Assembly: GCA_019022495.1 (NCBI GenBank)
Contig: JAFEKR010000002.1
Span: 3,782,001-3,846,000, forward strand
Reading direction: 5' to 3'
From: Epichloe hybrida
Taxonomy: Eukaryota > Ascomycota > Sordariomycetes > Hypocreales > Clavicipitaceae
DNA length: 64,000 nt
In this document: one piece after another, positions 43,808 through 55,482 of the stretch
Numbering within the stretch: position 1 is the first letter of the stretch
How the letters are laid out: the number at the start of each line of letters is the position of its first letter
The notes under the pieces: generated by a model
The model's database searches: none
Told to the model about the DNA's origin: nothing
Seen by the model: only the letters and a program-made list of their open reading frames with translations
Made by a program: the position numbers and the translations under genes

Positions 43808-45148
43808 TCACCCTGATTCCTGCGGTGGACTGGCACATCGAAAGCCCTTGTTGCCATGCACATTCTCGCAATGCCAGCTATCCAAGGCCGCGCCGGTTCC
43901 ATCGTACTCGACATGGATGTCCTCGACCTCGATATCGTCGCACCCGCCCGCGGCGGCACTGCACTGAAACGAGCCGACATCCTTGACGTCGTTGACAACG
44001 GTGCCGCTCACCCTGCGCCACGCAATCTGGTTCAGCTTGAACTTGGACGAGTTGCAGTCCTTGCCGGCCCAGCCAGAGTAGTTCTCGCACTGCCACGCGA
44101 AGAACGGCTGCTGCCTCAACCTCTCAATCTTGATGTCCTCCATGACGATGTTGGTGGCGTGGCCGGTGCCGCCGCCGCCCCCGTTGGGCGGGTAGCCCCT
44201 CGAAGTGCCCGCCCACGTCTTCAGATACGACACGTGGGCCGTGTTGACGAGAGTCATGTTGCGCGCGTAAAAGTCGGTGATGTACTCGTGTCTGCCGACG
44301 TACTGGCCCATCGACCCGATGGCCACGCCCTGCCCGTCGCGGAACTCGCTGTCGTAGATGGAGATGCGGCTGGAGTTGCCCTTGAGGGCGATGGCGTCGT
44401 CGCCGTTGGTGACGAACCACCTGCGGAAGGTGATGTTGTCCGAGTTGACCGTGTCGCAGCCGTCCGTGTTGAGCGTGTTCCACTGGCTGTTGGACGTGCT
44501 GTTGACGTAAATGTCGTCGAGCTCGACGCCGTGCGAGTACGTGATGGCCATGGTCCACATCTGGCTCTGCACGAACCGCAGGCCCCTGATGACCGAGTTG
44601 TTCAGCCTCCTCAGGTTGATGTTCATCGGCCGACGGGCCAGGTTGCCCTGCGACTTGGCCCAGTCGTACCAGACCTGGCCGTTGCCGTCGAGCGTCCCCG
44701 TGTTGTGCCCGTCCCAGGTGACGTTTTCGCCGCCAAAGTACCACACCGTGCTCTGGTTCTGGAACCCGATGGGCATGGACACGGACAGCCAGTAGTCGAT
44801 GTCGGTGCTCCAGAGCATGCGGCCGTAGAGAACAAGCCGCACGTTGTCCATGTGCAGCGTCGTCATGTTGGTCTTGATGTTGTACGTCGGCCCGGGCATG
44901 AAGACGAGGCTGTTGGCGCGACACTTGGTATTGAGCGTGTCCATGATCTGGGGAGCGTCGTCGCCGCCATGGGCATCCGGCTCGACGACGCACAGCTGAC
45001 GCTTCTCGGCCCTGGCCTGGTCGACGAATTCCGATGCGTGGGGGACGTCTCGCAGGGCAAGAATATCAGCGTGCGCCATGCCTCGATGCTCGACGTGATG
45101 CGTCGCCAGGACGGCCCTCGCCAAAGCGAGCAGCTTCCAGGCCCTCAT
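43808..45148 (-). CDS. GH28 pectinase, exo-polygalacturonase type, secreted
   Basis: A single exon of 446 residues. The ATG at 45148 starts a signal peptide (MRAWKLLALARAVLATHHV); it is also the first in-frame ATG, the longer frame opening only with GTG. GH28 landmarks in order: NTDGCDTVNS and VTNGDDAIALK, holding the three catalytic Asp, then GQGVAIGSMGQYVG and AHVSYLKTWAGTS. The GHG motif of endo-polygalacturonases is GQG here, with Gln in place of His; several fungal exo-acting GH28 enzymes have the same variant, so an exo activity on galacturonan is the best guess. Cys in the C-terminal part (WQCENYSGWAGKDC, FQCSAAAGGC, WHCENV, FRCASP) would form disulfides. N-glycosylation sites are many. 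GC-rich at third positions, giving long antisense frames. Confidence 0.93.
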   Translation of the reverse strand: MRAWKLLALARAVLATHHVEHRGMAHADILALRDVPHASEFVDQARAEKRQLCVVEPDAHGGDDAPQIMDTLNTKCRANSLVFMPGPTYNIKTNMTTLHMDNVRLVLYGRMLWSTDIDYWLSVSMPIGFQNQSTVWYFGGENVTWDGHNTGTLDGNGQVWYDWAKSQGNLARRPMNINLRRLNNSVIRGLRFVQSQMWTMAITYSHGVELDDIYVNSTSNSQWNTLNTDGCDTVNSDNITFRRWFVTNGDDAIALKGNSSRISIYDSEFRDGQGVAIGSMGQYVGRHEYITDFYARNMTLVNTAHVSYLKTWAGTSRGYPPNGGGGGTGHATNIVMEDIKIERLRQQPFFAWQCENYSGWAGKDCNSSKFKLNQIAWRRVSGTVVNDVKDVGSFQCSAAAGGCDDIEVEDIHVEYDGTGAALDSWHCENVHGNKGFRCASPPQESG

Positions 45149-45155
45149 GCTGCTG

Positions 45156-45220
45156 CGGGATCGTGGTTCGGGATCGTGGTTCGGGATCGTGGTTCGGGAT
45201 CGTGGTTCGGTATCGTGGTT
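45156..45220. repeat. 13-bp tandem repeat, five copies, in the GH28 leader
   Basis: Five head-to-tail copies of CGGGATCGTGGTT (the last with one change) start seven bases upstream of the GH28 start codon. Confidence 0.92.
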
Positions 45221-45460
45221 CGGGCGGGAAAAAGGCTCCTCTCGACAACCTATCACAACTATCTGAGGATATAATCCGTATGTACGAGCATCAAGTTTCT
45301 CGCACGACGACTTCCAGAAGCCAGAACCCAAGAGACTCAAAACACACGACCAGCATCGGACCGGACGGACGGATGTCTGCGTCTTTTTAAACTTGTTCTG
45401 GCCATTAGCCACGTACCGAGTACACGTATCAATGCATACTTTTATGATTCATGTAGTTCC

Positions 45461-45478
45461 GTACGGAGTACTCCGTAC
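45461..45478. repeat. perfect 18-bp palindrome of the TACGGAGTA type
   Basis: GTACGGAGTACTCCGTAC is its own reverse complement and is the longest of several copies of this motif in the window. Confidence 0.85.
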
Positions 45479-46140
45479 AAAAGCACATAAAAGGCACGAG
45501 GACTGCCCACTAGCGCGACCCACCGGCACATCCTCCACCAGCCCCCAATTCGTCACGGGGTATGCCTCGGTATTGACAGAGGAAGTCTTGGGGTTTCCAC
45601 CCAATCTAGCAACGCGACCAGCCCCCCTCCCCATCTTCCCTCATCTCCTTACATACACTAGGCCCCTAGTTAATCAAACACGGATTCGACTACCTGCCCA
45701 TCTTCACCTCCCTGCCAGGAAAAGAACAGGGTGGAGAAGCCTCGTGATCCGCCGACAAGGGATCCGGATGCCAAGTCCATACGATCCGTACAAGATGCGA
45801 TTCGTCGTGTTGTTTTTCTAATCCGCAACCTGTTGACGTGGTAAACGTCGCGGCAAGACACCTCGTTGCACTCGTTGCATCGCGCGTTTGTGCTCCCCAA
45901 GTCGCGGCATTAGACTGCAACAGGCCTTGTTCAGACATGGATTTTGCACGAGTAGAAACAAACGGGTATACACGCGTCACTTGCAACTTTCTTTCTGTCC
46001 GCAATGCCATGCTTAAATCTTCAATGCTATGAATGAAATCCCTTTTCTGTTCCGCTTTCCCCCCCCCTTTCCCTCTTCCCCCTTCCCCCTTCTACAATAG
46101 GGCTTTTCTTTTCTTGACCCATTGGAGAATCAAACGTGCC

Positions 46141-49100
46141 TCACACGTACCGAACCTCGTCAAACAGACCTGCTCGTACCTGCATCAAACTGGCTACTTC
46201 TAGCAAAAAGAACTGGAAAACAATGGTATTCGTAAGGACGTGCGAGACCGAGACCGTCTCGTCGTGTGCTCCACTCGCTTCATCTGGCACAGATGCGTCT
46301 GGGGTCGCATCCTCACTGACATTTGTACCATGTTCGTCTCGCTCCTGATCTCGAGGTTGATTCTGGTCCTCAATTTGCATGGCCTTCATTTTCTTGGTCA
46401 AGTCGAGGGGAATGGGCTTTAGCTTGTCATCGGGAAGCCCCACGCGCTTCGACAAAATGCTCTGATCAAATGCCGCGAATGCAGAAGCTTGACTGTCCGC
46501 CACCATGTCTTGCTCTTCGGGAGACGGACCAATGTCTGCTGCCCTTGCGCTTACGGGAGAGATGCTGCGGGTAATCCTACTCCTTGAAGGGTCATCGTAG
46601 TTGTTGACGGGAAACTCTTTAGGGGGTACTCGAATGGCGTTTGGCGTCATCACTTCGGGGCCCCCGGGGTAACCTCCTGGTGTTGAGGTGCCTGAGCTGC
46701 GGTTCTGTTCCTGCCGCCCCTTTGGGCTCGCCGACCTGCTAGGCGTTCCTAGTTCGGAAAGAAGGCGCTGCGCAAATCCTTCTAGGGCCGAGGGTCGTGG
46801 CGGCGACCCGGCTCGGAGCGCTTCATCCATGTTTGGTCGTTCTGGCGTGCCAGGTCCTGAAGGCGATGCGTTGCGCAATGGTGGCGGGGGCGGCGCATCC
46901 AGCATGGACTCGGCAGTATGGAAAGCATCTCGTCTCTGCTCGAGCAGCTCCTCAAACCTTGGAATCGACTGCTTGTAACTGGCAACTTGATCGGCAAGGC
47001 GTTTCAATACCTGCAAGACACGAGGCAACTGCGATTCTGTCCACTTGGGTGTACTTCTGCAGCGTTCGATGCCTTTTAGGCGTTTTGCTTCGTCAAATGT
47101 CTCGCTCAATGAGCCCTCTTCGGTTTGTGGTGGCGCCTCGGCCGTCTCGCTGGCCACCGATGTTTCATAGCCATGCTCCAAGTCTTCCTCATCTTCCACG
47201 TACGAGTACGTTACGGGATCGCGAGCAAGCCAGCCTTCGAGATTCATGTATCCACAAATGGCAAGGTCCGCGATGGTCTCGGTCACTGACAGATTCGTCT
47301 CGACGGGGTTCATGAAAAAGGTCTCCAGGAGATCCAAGATGACGTTGAGTAATGGATCGTCCGGCCGGAGAGTGTGCTCGCGAATATCTCGCGGTGATCC
47401 GGGCATACTGTCAGGCAAATCCGGTAATTTATGGTTGTTTGTCGACACCCGTGGGGCTACCAACCTCAACGAGCAGGGATGGCTCTCAAGCCGGGCCATG
47501 GTATCTTTGAGGATGTTGGCATAGACATCATCGAAGTTGGTCTTGCCGCCGATGGCACCGGCTAGCGAAACAAGGTAGTCAACCTCTTGCTCGTGAGCAC
47601 CCACGGTGCGGTGAATGGCGTCGTTTGGCAGCAAATTTGTTCTCAATAGAGTGAAAACAGCATAGCGATGATGTCGTTTTAAGATGGCAGACACCAGTTG
47701 AAGAGTAACGTGGATGGTTTGTTGGTTTCGTGATCTCAAGCACGACAAAATAAGGTCGACGAGATTGAACAACAGAGGCGTGGCTGGCTCCTCAGCTTTC
47801 TCCGCCATCATTTTTGTCAGATCCATTGATTTTCTCCTGCGTGCGTCACTGATGGACGATCGTGAAGGTTTCTTGTTCGGGGGGAGGGCATCAGGCAAAG
47901 CTAGAAGGTAATGAAGAATGAGGTTGATCATGTCAGGGTGGTCCAAGGATTCAAGAATCCGTCGTAGATACGTGAGCACAGCAACGGAAGAGCCTCCGTC
48001 AATATCAGAGGACTCCAGGAGCGAGGGATATCTGGCATTCGGCGAGTTCGTCAGTAGAGGCTAAAGAGAAAAAAGACAAGGTATGCAATACATACAGCAA
48101 CTGCTGGAGGAAAATGACTTGAAAATGTTCCAGCAATGTCGACTTGACCTCCACTGACCGACAATGATTCAACACGCCTTGCCAGAACAGCAGATGAGAC
48201 AGGAACGTTTCTAGATGCGACTGGAACTCTGACGAGCAAGAGCTGATAATCTCGTAGTTGGACGCGGGGTGTTCGTAGTCTGACAATGCCAGAATGGGGG
48301 GCAGATCATGCGGCAAGTGATCAATGACCAATTTCCGACTCAACTGGCTATACAAGGCACCCAAGCCGGTCGCCATCAGGGTTGACAAGTCGCTCTCAAC
48401 GATCCACTGCTCTAATGCCGCAGAGCTCGATGCAGCCTCGATAATGTACAGCAGTCCCGTTCTAGCAAAGTCGCCCACCTTGCCCTCGTGATGGATGTAA
48501 TCCATCAAGATGTAGAACAGGGGGAAATCAACTCGTTGTGTACGACCGGCAAATCGGTCTCGTTCGTCGCGGTCCCGTTCGCCGTGGTCTCGTTCGCCGT
48601 GTGCATTAGGCAATGGCGATTTGAACCAGGCAGGTAAGATGGTAGGGTCGAGACGTATCTTGGTGGTAATGTTGAATGCCAGCTCGACAACCCGGGACTC
48701 CGTGTCCAAGCCAAGCCGTACGCTGTTGACACCAGTAATGCGTACCAGCAAATTGGTCAAGCTGGCTGAAAACGTTGGGTTCTCGACAAAAGCTTCTTCT
48801 TCGCTCTCAATCAGAGTTGCGAAGAGCAGCACGGCTTCTTTGATGATCCATTCGTTGTAGGAGGTGGTCGCAATCTTGCCAATAGGGACGTAGATTTGCT
48901 TGATGGAAGCATACTGAATGCAGGGGTGAGGAAGCGGGCGCCGGCTCTCGTCGCTGAGAATATTCGTGAGCTCTTGCAGGCGGATCTCGAGCGTCTCGGC
49001 GGCTTCGCTATCCCGAGATAGATTGGATGATGTGCGCCATGTCGACTGTTGTTGGCGGCATTAGTCAAGAGCTGGCGAGGGAGTACAAGCACTTGTAGGA

Positions 49101-49376
49101 GCTTTTAGTCGCGCAAACACGGTATATTCCTCACCAGCAGGTTGGCGTATTCCTTCTCAAATCGATGTAGTCGTTTCGCCGGGTCTTTGGCTTGGTCTTT
49201 TCGAGGGCTGCCCGCCGCCAGAGGGCTCAACAATCGCGACCACTGCAGTTTGTCGAAATCACGGCTTCTGGTCAGCTTCAAGTAATACCGAGCCACTCGA
49301 AGTGTCCCTCCCAAGCCCCAGGATGCTGGGTTCAGCGGCAAGACGTAAAGAGGGAGGCCGCACTTACGAAATCCAT
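46141..49376 (-). CDS. FHIP/RAI16-like protein (FTS-Hook-FHIP complex subunit)
   Basis: Four exons: 49376-49368, 49242-49135, 49045-48096 and 48031-46141 (introns 125, 89 and 64 nt), total 985 residues. The first exon has nine nucleotides (MDF) and is completed by WSRLLSPLAAG. The family region (about 60-560) shows YNEWIIKEAVLLFATLIESEEEAF, DFPLFYILMDYIHHEGKVGDFARTG, LLYIIEAASSS and LLFWQGVLNHC, matching the RAI16/UPF0518 group of FHIP proteins. In Aspergillus FhipA joins HookA and FtsA to link early endosomes to dynein. The rest is a Ser/Pro-rich linker with predicted disorder and a last hydrophobic stretch (FQFFLLEVASLM). Role here is inferred from the family; long-range endosome transport is expected in hyphae. 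Confidence 0.88.
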
Positions 49377-50134
49377 GGTGATGCCGGCATCATCCCCAGG
49401 AGAGCAGGCGACGGAAGGCAGAGCAAAAGTGCTCTCAGTAGTAGGCGGTGCCGCGTTCCTTGGGCGTTGCAAGTTCGAGGTATGTAGAGATGGTTGACTG
49501 GTACGGACTACTTGCTATCGATCAGACTACGGACGACCTCGGATACGCATATACAGACGTGATGGAGCTTGGAGCCAAGGCCACAACGGCACAACAAGCC
49601 GGCACGTACAGTGGGGGTGTACCCACCAGGCTGATGTAGATGTCGCCTTGACGCGACCCTTGCCGGGGCATTATGTGTGTACATTGTAGCGTCACCTGCC
49701 CCTGACACTTATTAATCACCAAGAAGTGCGTCCGTCTGGTGTCTCAACTTCTCGACTCAAGATTGACCAGAGAAAGTCTAGGGTAGCAGGACTCAAACAT
49801 CTCGACTCGATGTCTGGATCAATCGGTATGCTATACCAACGAGGGTTTTCTGTCTTTCAAGGCAAATCAATGCTGAAGTACTTGCTTAATCCGCGGAGAG
49901 CTGGAAAATTTGTGTGCAACCGATTCCCCCCCCCCCTTACCATCGAAGATGGGCCAAATGCTGGAAGCATATGGATCCTCGCCAGGAGGCGGTGAAAGAG
50001 GTTCACGGGGGAGCACGAGCACATACACGCAAATCGATGCAATCATAACACATCTATTTCCGCTTCGAACTAAACATCGTAGTTGTCCAACTGCACGAGA
50101 CTGTCGCTGATCTAAGGAATCTACAACCAACAAG
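49377..50134. other. intergenic region between FHIP-like and AcrB genes
   Basis: Promoter space of the FHIP-like gene and 3' space of acrB. A C run lies at about 49926-49936. No gene is supported. Confidence 0.45.
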
Positions 50135-53089
50135 TCACTTCGGACTTGCTGAGTCGCCGATACTGCCACTTCCGGTACTACCGCTACTTCCGTTCGTGCC
50201 ATTCCTGTCAGAGTAGTCCATACCAGGTCGACTTGGGCCACCGCTGGGCGATTTGAAGGAATCCTCGTCGCTCGGCTCCGTAAATCCGCTCACATCGCTA
50301 AGCATGCTGGAACTACGACCTCTCGACCTGATTCCGCGAGGCTCGAAAGAAGGGGCGGTCGGGGGCGGTTGCCAGATCGGGCCGGGTAGAGTCGTCGGTG
50401 CTACTGCAGAAGATATCACCTCGCCAGACGAGCCTGCCGCCCACATGCCCGTAGGATAGTGAGGGAGAACTGCTGGGTTGGGGTTCCAGGCGGACGGGTG
50501 CTGTCTATAAGCCTCATGTCTCGGCTCGCCTGTTGCAACACCGGCGGGGATTTCCATGGGCATGCCATTGGCCGCGGTAGCCAAGAATGGGTGGAAGCAT
50601 GACAGCTGAGCCTGCAGATTCTTGATTCGTTCCGACCGACCAATATTGACGCTGTGCGCATGCGAAATGCGATCTTTGAAGCTGCTCTCTACGAAGACCT
50701 TGTTTTCCGACCAAGCGATGCGTTCTTGACGACGACGTTCAGCTTCGTTGAGACCACGACTGTTGGCATCTGCGATGTTACGCAATTCCTTTTCCACTTT
50801 GTCGATTCTAAGACTAACTTTATTACGTCGAAAGTTCAGGTTGACCTTTTCGAGCTCCTTGGCGTTGATTTCGCGATCCAGGTTCGTCTTGTATTCCTCA
50901 AAATACTTCTGAGCGGCATCAAACATCTTCTTTTCGCTTGCGTAGATTTTATCAAGTTTCCTTTTGCGATCAGCGAGCTCCGCTGAGCTGTTGAAGCTGT
51001 CGATCTGCTCCCCGAGCGATTCAGTGTCACGTTCGGCCTGGACCTTTTGAGTCTCATGTTGCCGAATCTTTTGCTTGTGCTTCTCATCGCTGCTACCAGC
51101 AGTAGATAGTTGATTGTCGACGAGCTCGTTCTCGCGCCTGATGGAGTTCAGCTTTGACTTGGATTCTTTGCGCCACGTCTTGAGTCGAGATCGCTCATCA
51201 GCAAGCCGAGCTTCCTCTGCTGCGATAGAGTTGCGGATAATCGTGGCGGGTGAATCTGGTCGGTGCGGTTGTTGGCCGGGAGGAGAGACGGGCGGCAGTG
51301 GATCATTTTCTCGGAAAGTTTCTTTGCCCGTTCGAATGGTTGTGGAGAGGATAACTTCGCCATTTTGAATGTCAACAAACTCACAGACATACGTAGATGC
51401 TGGCCGCAATCCGTATATGTCTCCTGTCCATCGCGTGCCATCGTTTTGCACTTGATCAGTCTCGTGAATGGGAAATATTCGGGTTGGTTGCCAAAACGCA
51501 TTGTTGATCCTGACGTAGAAGGGCTTTGATGCGTCGACCCCGGTGGGCCTCATCGAATCTGCATGTCTGCCCACCTTTGCCGACGCCTGCGAGGGGTCCA
51601 TCTCGGGTGAGTCGGGGAAAAAGCTGGTATTGAAGCATACTTCATCACTGCCAATGTAGGATATCCAAATCTGCCTCGGCTGGCTATCAAATGGCGCGCT
51701 CCCTAGATTGTGAATATCTGAAGCATTCGACGCCTTCGAATCCGGGGCCCACTGTGACAATTCGTATTCCTTAACTGCGACAATCTTACTACTTGCGAGC
51801 GCGGACCACAGCGGCTGCTGAAGTCGTACCTGTGCACTTTGCTTTCTTCGTTTTTTATTCGAACTGGCGGTGGTCGTGGAGGGCGCGTGAGATGTGCTGG
51901 TGTCCGTGTCTGCTGTGTTCGAGCCACCATCGTGAGCCGCATCCAAAGAGTGAGAACTGCCCATGGCGGCGCCGTTGGTTCCAGACGAAGTACCGAGAGA
52001 GGACAGCTTGCCGGCTTCAGGGTCACCGCCACCAGAAGCCGCGTTAAATTTCTCACGTTTAAGATACCATTCGCGTACAAATCGGACAATACCTTGCGTC
52101 AATATGTGCATGGCCAGTGTACTCTGAATCCACCCGTGGGTACTTCTCTTATCGTATGTGATGGATTTCGATTCGAAAGATTCACTTAGCCAGGCAGGCA
52201 ACGACCAAGATTCCGGAAGGTGTCGGGTGAATATGGTCCAGTGTGATTTTGTGGCGCGAATAGCTTGATGGAGTAGGATCCAAGTGAAGCAGCTTGTAAC
52301 ACCTCTTGAAGTACCGTCCTTGGCGTTGGTGCCGCCTCCCAGGGTAATCGCAATGACGGGCTTTGCGAATTCGAGGATACCGTCCTGTATTGGCTGCCAT
52401 AGAAATACCCATACCAGGAAGAAGAAGAAGTCCATGCATAAAATAGTTACAAGCGATGGTGTATGGGAGTTGCCATCCAGAATCTCGGCCAGATTGATGT
52501 TCATGCCTGTCTTGGTGGTCACTGGGGGAACGAAGGTGATCAAGGCAAAGCTGGCGTAGATGAGGGAAAGAGACATGTAAGGAACATGCATCAGGATGAT
52601 GAGAATGGCCAGAGTGTCCTGCATAGGGAGCGACTTGACAACAGTGGCGGCAAATTCGAAAGGGTTCGAATCTCTATGCACATCGACATTCTTCATAGCG
52701 TTGACATCTATTTGCCGGTGCCCGGAATCAACTGCGGTGCCATTGTCATCCATGTGCGATTGATCCGACTCTGACGAGGCCTCGGAATATGTGCCAAGCG
52801 ATGCTCTCCTAAGAGGATCGCCGAAGCGGGCATCAGTGGCAGCGTCGGATGCATTCTTGGAGAGTGTTCCATTGCACTGGCCGTGCGATGGAGCGGGACA
52901 TGGCGACGGAGACGGCCCTGCGTGGCCTGCAACGTGGTGAATGGACCTCGCAGAGCCGTCGAGCTGACCATTACTCTTTCTGCCTGAAGTTCGTTTCGCA
53001 GGGCTTACAAGCCCATTCTCGTGCCTCGATTCACGATGTGTGGTTGTTGCGCCTTGCTGTCGCTTGCCTGAGCCAGACGCACGAGGCAT
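50135..53089 (-). CDS. acrB: AcrB-like ubiquitination-network signalling protein
   Basis: A single exon of 984 residues from ATG 53089. The first 140 residues are basic, polar and disordered. Hydrophobic segments follow at about 155-190 (TLAILIILMHVPYMSLSLIY, then ASFALITFVPP) and 212-235 (VTILCMDFFFFLVWVFLW), and the region near GVTSCFTWILLHQAI. Then come a Ser-rich region, a beta-rich block with DSQPRQIWISYIGSDEVCFNTSFFPDSPEM, and a long heptad-type coiled coil (about 620-820: AAEEARLADERSRLKTWRKE onwards). The C-terminal part is Pro/Ser-rich. This order matches Aspergillus AcrB, an integral membrane protein linked to the CreB/CreC deubiquitination pathway and to acriflavine resistance and carbon repression. 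The biochemical function is unknown. The start fits the family. Confidence 0.85.
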   Translation of the reverse strand: MPRASGSGKRQQGATTTHRESRHENGLVSPAKRTSGRKSNGQLDGSARSIHHVAGHAGPSPSPCPAPSHGQCNGTLSKNASDAATDARFGDPLRRASLGTYSEASSESDQSHMDDNGTAVDSGHRQIDVNAMKNVDVHRDSNPFEFAATVVKSLPMQDTLAILIILMHVPYMSLSLIYASFALITFVPPVTTKTGMNINLAEILDGNSHTPSLVTILCMDFFFFLVWVFLWQPIQDGILEFAKPVIAITLGGGTNAKDGTSRGVTSCFTWILLHQAIRATKSHWTIFTRHLPESWSLPAWLSESFESKSITYDKRSTHGWIQSTLAMHILTQGIVRFVREWYLKREKFNAASGGGDPEAGKLSSLGTSSGTNGAAMGSSHSLDAAHDGGSNTADTDTSTSHAPSTTTASSNKKRRKQSAQVRLQQPLWSALASSKIVAVKEYELSQWAPDSKASNASDIHNLGSAPFDSQPRQIWISYIGSDEVCFNTSFFPDSPEMDPSQASAKVGRHADSMRPTGVDASKPFYVRINNAFWQPTRIFPIHETDQVQNDGTRWTGDIYGLRPASTYVCEFVDIQNGEVILSTTIRTGKETFRENDPLPPVSPPGQQPHRPDSPATIIRNSIAAEEARLADERSRLKTWRKESKSKLNSIRRENELVDNQLSTAGSSDEKHKQKIRQHETQKVQAERDTESLGEQIDSFNSSAELADRKRKLDKIYASEKKMFDAAQKYFEEYKTNLDREINAKELEKVNLNFRRNKVSLRIDKVEKELRNIADANSRGLNEAERRRQERIAWSENKVFVESSFKDRISHAHSVNIGRSERIKNLQAQLSCFHPFLATAANGMPMEIPAGVATGEPRHEAYRQHPSAWNPNPAVLPHYPTGMWAAGSSGEVISSAVAPTTLPGPIWQPPPTAPSFEPRGIRSRGRSSSMLSDVSGFTEPSDEDSFKSPSGGPSRPGMDYSDRNGTNGSSGSTGSGSIGDSASPK

Positions 53090-55482
53090 GCGAAAGCTTA
53101 GTCTGGTTGTTTCGGCACTGGACCTGCTGTTCAGAAGCTACGCTGAACGGCAGGGCGGGCGGACGAAAGAGGACGGATGCAACAGTCGACAACGGACAGA
53201 GGTGCCTCAGCTCGGAACTGTCGGTCGCGATGGTACTCGGGAGATTCGTGGTGCGGAGGGTGGTTTCGTTTCTGATGTTGTACACACGGTGTACTGGTTG
53301 GACCAGGGTCAGACAGTTTTGTTTTCGTGCTGGCTGCCGGGAGGAGCCGCCTGAACAGATAGTACCCTCGTACCCAGAATGGCAACAGGCGGCCGGTCGG
53401 GAACGTCGTAAGAAGTCGTGATCAAGCCAGGAGACCGCCGGTGAGGGTGACGATATCTGGCTGGTCTCGGAGGGATGAGTGGTGGTGAGAGAGAGAGAGA
53501 GCAAGAATTTTGGGTCGGCAGTGGTGCGGAAATGAAACAGCAGACACAACATAAGGCGGGCTTTATGAGTGGTCGGCCTGGTGCGTCGGCGCAGGGCAAA
53601 TGTGGGCTGAAAAAGCTGGAGCCTCTGTGAGCCTCTGTGAGTCTATTTATGCCAACTTGCAATGCTCCATATCCGACACGACGGATCAGGAAAAGAGCGT
53701 CAAAAATGGATCAAACGAAGATAGACTGATTGATGCCGGGCTCAAGGGATTGTTCGGAGATGGCTGGAGATGGCTGGCTGCTGGCTTCTGGGAGACAAAC
53801 ACGCTGACCGCCCATCGGACACATCGGACTTCTCGCACCTCATTTCCCCCGCGCCGACAACTTTGTAAGTTTTTAATCTACGATGGCAATTTTGCAGTCA
53901 AGGCAAGGCATTGGCGGACTGCCGGGCACATGGACATTATAGAGCACCATGCACCACGCCACCCCTCCAAGTCCAAGTCAATTGGCGGCGGCGCGTTGGC
54001 TGCAGCCACCGTAACCGTATGTAATCCGTATGCAGCCGGGTTGGTCGGGGTTGGTCGGGGTTGGTCCACCCTGCGTCGGTCAATGCCTGCCTGCACGGAG
54101 TGCCGACTGGTCTTCTTCAAAAAGAGAAGCGAAGCGACCAGAGTGCCGGGACCCATAATAGTGTTCATGGCTGGCAACGGTAATATTGACTGGCAACGAA
54201 CGGCATTGACTCTCATGCACGCAGGTTTTGTCTGGCTCGTACGGCGTCGAGACAAGACGTCACGACAGACATCTCCGATGACATCTCCGATGACTCGTCC
54301 TGCCTAAATTCCGTCACTTGAGCCTACATCCTCAACTCAGCAACCGCTAATCCCAAGCTGCAGTGCCAGTGCATGCATACATACGCTGAGAAGTCTCGTG
54401 CTACGGGCTCCACCCGGCTTAATCCTAAACAACGACGAGTTGAGATGCCAGACGTGAAACTTTTTTTTCTATGCGGCAAGGGTCTTCCTACCGCACGCTT
54501 CAGCACTTTGCGGGGAATGTGTGACATTCTGACGACTACAAGTGGGCATGGTAAGACATGGGCGAATCGTACGGTGCCTACGACTTTGAGTTGTAGTTTT
54601 GTGTTTCAGATATAGTCAAGTCAAGACTGTGGCATGTCGTTATTGGCCGTTTTGGTCGAAACGACCGGCCTCACCTCTGAACGAAGTGGACATGAGTTGG
54701 ACAGCAATGATGAGAAGTCGTCGAGGGATTTGATAGTGCACGTCTTTGATAATCGGTTCAGACCTGGTCATGGGGACGAATGTGCGTTGTGATAAGACTA
54801 GAGCCATTTGATCCATTCTATAAACTCCCGTGGCGCAGGACAAGATTGATATTTGTATACTCCGTATGTCGCTGTCAACTAGCTTGCTGAGCAACAGTCC
54901 GTATCCTCCTTTCATCGGTAGGATCGGCTGTTCTTCCTCTTCGTCGTGGTGCCATCTCCTCCTTGCTGCAGCCGCTTGTCGGTCGTGATGAGCGGGGGAA
55001 GCACCAAATTTAAAAAATGCATCGTGGCAACACAAGTCACAGAGCACGTGGTAATCCGTAATACCTGATCCTCCGAATGTGGCACTCCGCCCTGAAATGC
55101 CAGCCAGCCCGTCCCCTCAACTTCCCAGACCGCTTGTTACTTGCATGCCTTGCTGGGGTCTAATGGTGCTTGGGAAAGAAACGTGCTGGAGGAGCCAAAC
55201 AAACACGTTTTCAACGTTTGCATCAGTGCGCCAAGGCCCGCAGAACAAACCTGATGTTGTGCCAGTTCTTGCCCTGCCGGTTCTCTCAATATGGAGCGTT
55301 GCGTGGATTTCGTAATAAGCCACGCAGCGTAGCTTCTCATCTCCACAACGCATCCACCCAGACTGCATCATCGACCAGACACTTTACGGACTACTCCGTA
55401 ATGATAAAAGTTCCCTCTTTGACAATCCCCCGCCGTTATATTTGCGATATGCGATATGCGATATGCGCCGTACATCTGCGCA
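53090..55482. other. long intergenic region, no gene supported
   Basis: 2.4 kb that includes an acrB leader. Short repeats are present: GAGCCTCTGT x2 (53619-53640), an 11-bp GGTTGGTCGGG x2-3 (about 54040-54063), and ACATCTCCGATG x2 (54268-54293). Motif copies TACTCCGTA occur near 54858 and 55392. ORF 53600-54307 (235 residues) is low-complexity and antisense-like and is not called. Confidence 0.5.

Larger units (their letters stand above)
45149..46140. other. intergenic region, GH28 promoter and FHIP-like 3' side
   Basis: Holds the GH28 leader repeats and the perfect 18-bp palindrome GTACGGAGTACTCCGTAC at 45461-45478. No further gene is supported. Confidence 0.5.

Noticed and set aside
43856..45274. 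472-residue ORF on the + strand opposite the GH28 gene
   Set aside because: It is the antisense shadow of a GC-rich coding region; composition is Val/Ala/His/Arg-biased with no motif.
45149..45412. Longer GH28 N-terminus starting at 45412
   Set aside because: The extended frame opens only with GTG, translates the 13-bp repeat and would bury the signal peptide.
53600..54307. 235-residue ORF upstream of acrB
   Set aside because: Translates short direct repeats and shows no conserved pattern; probably chance.
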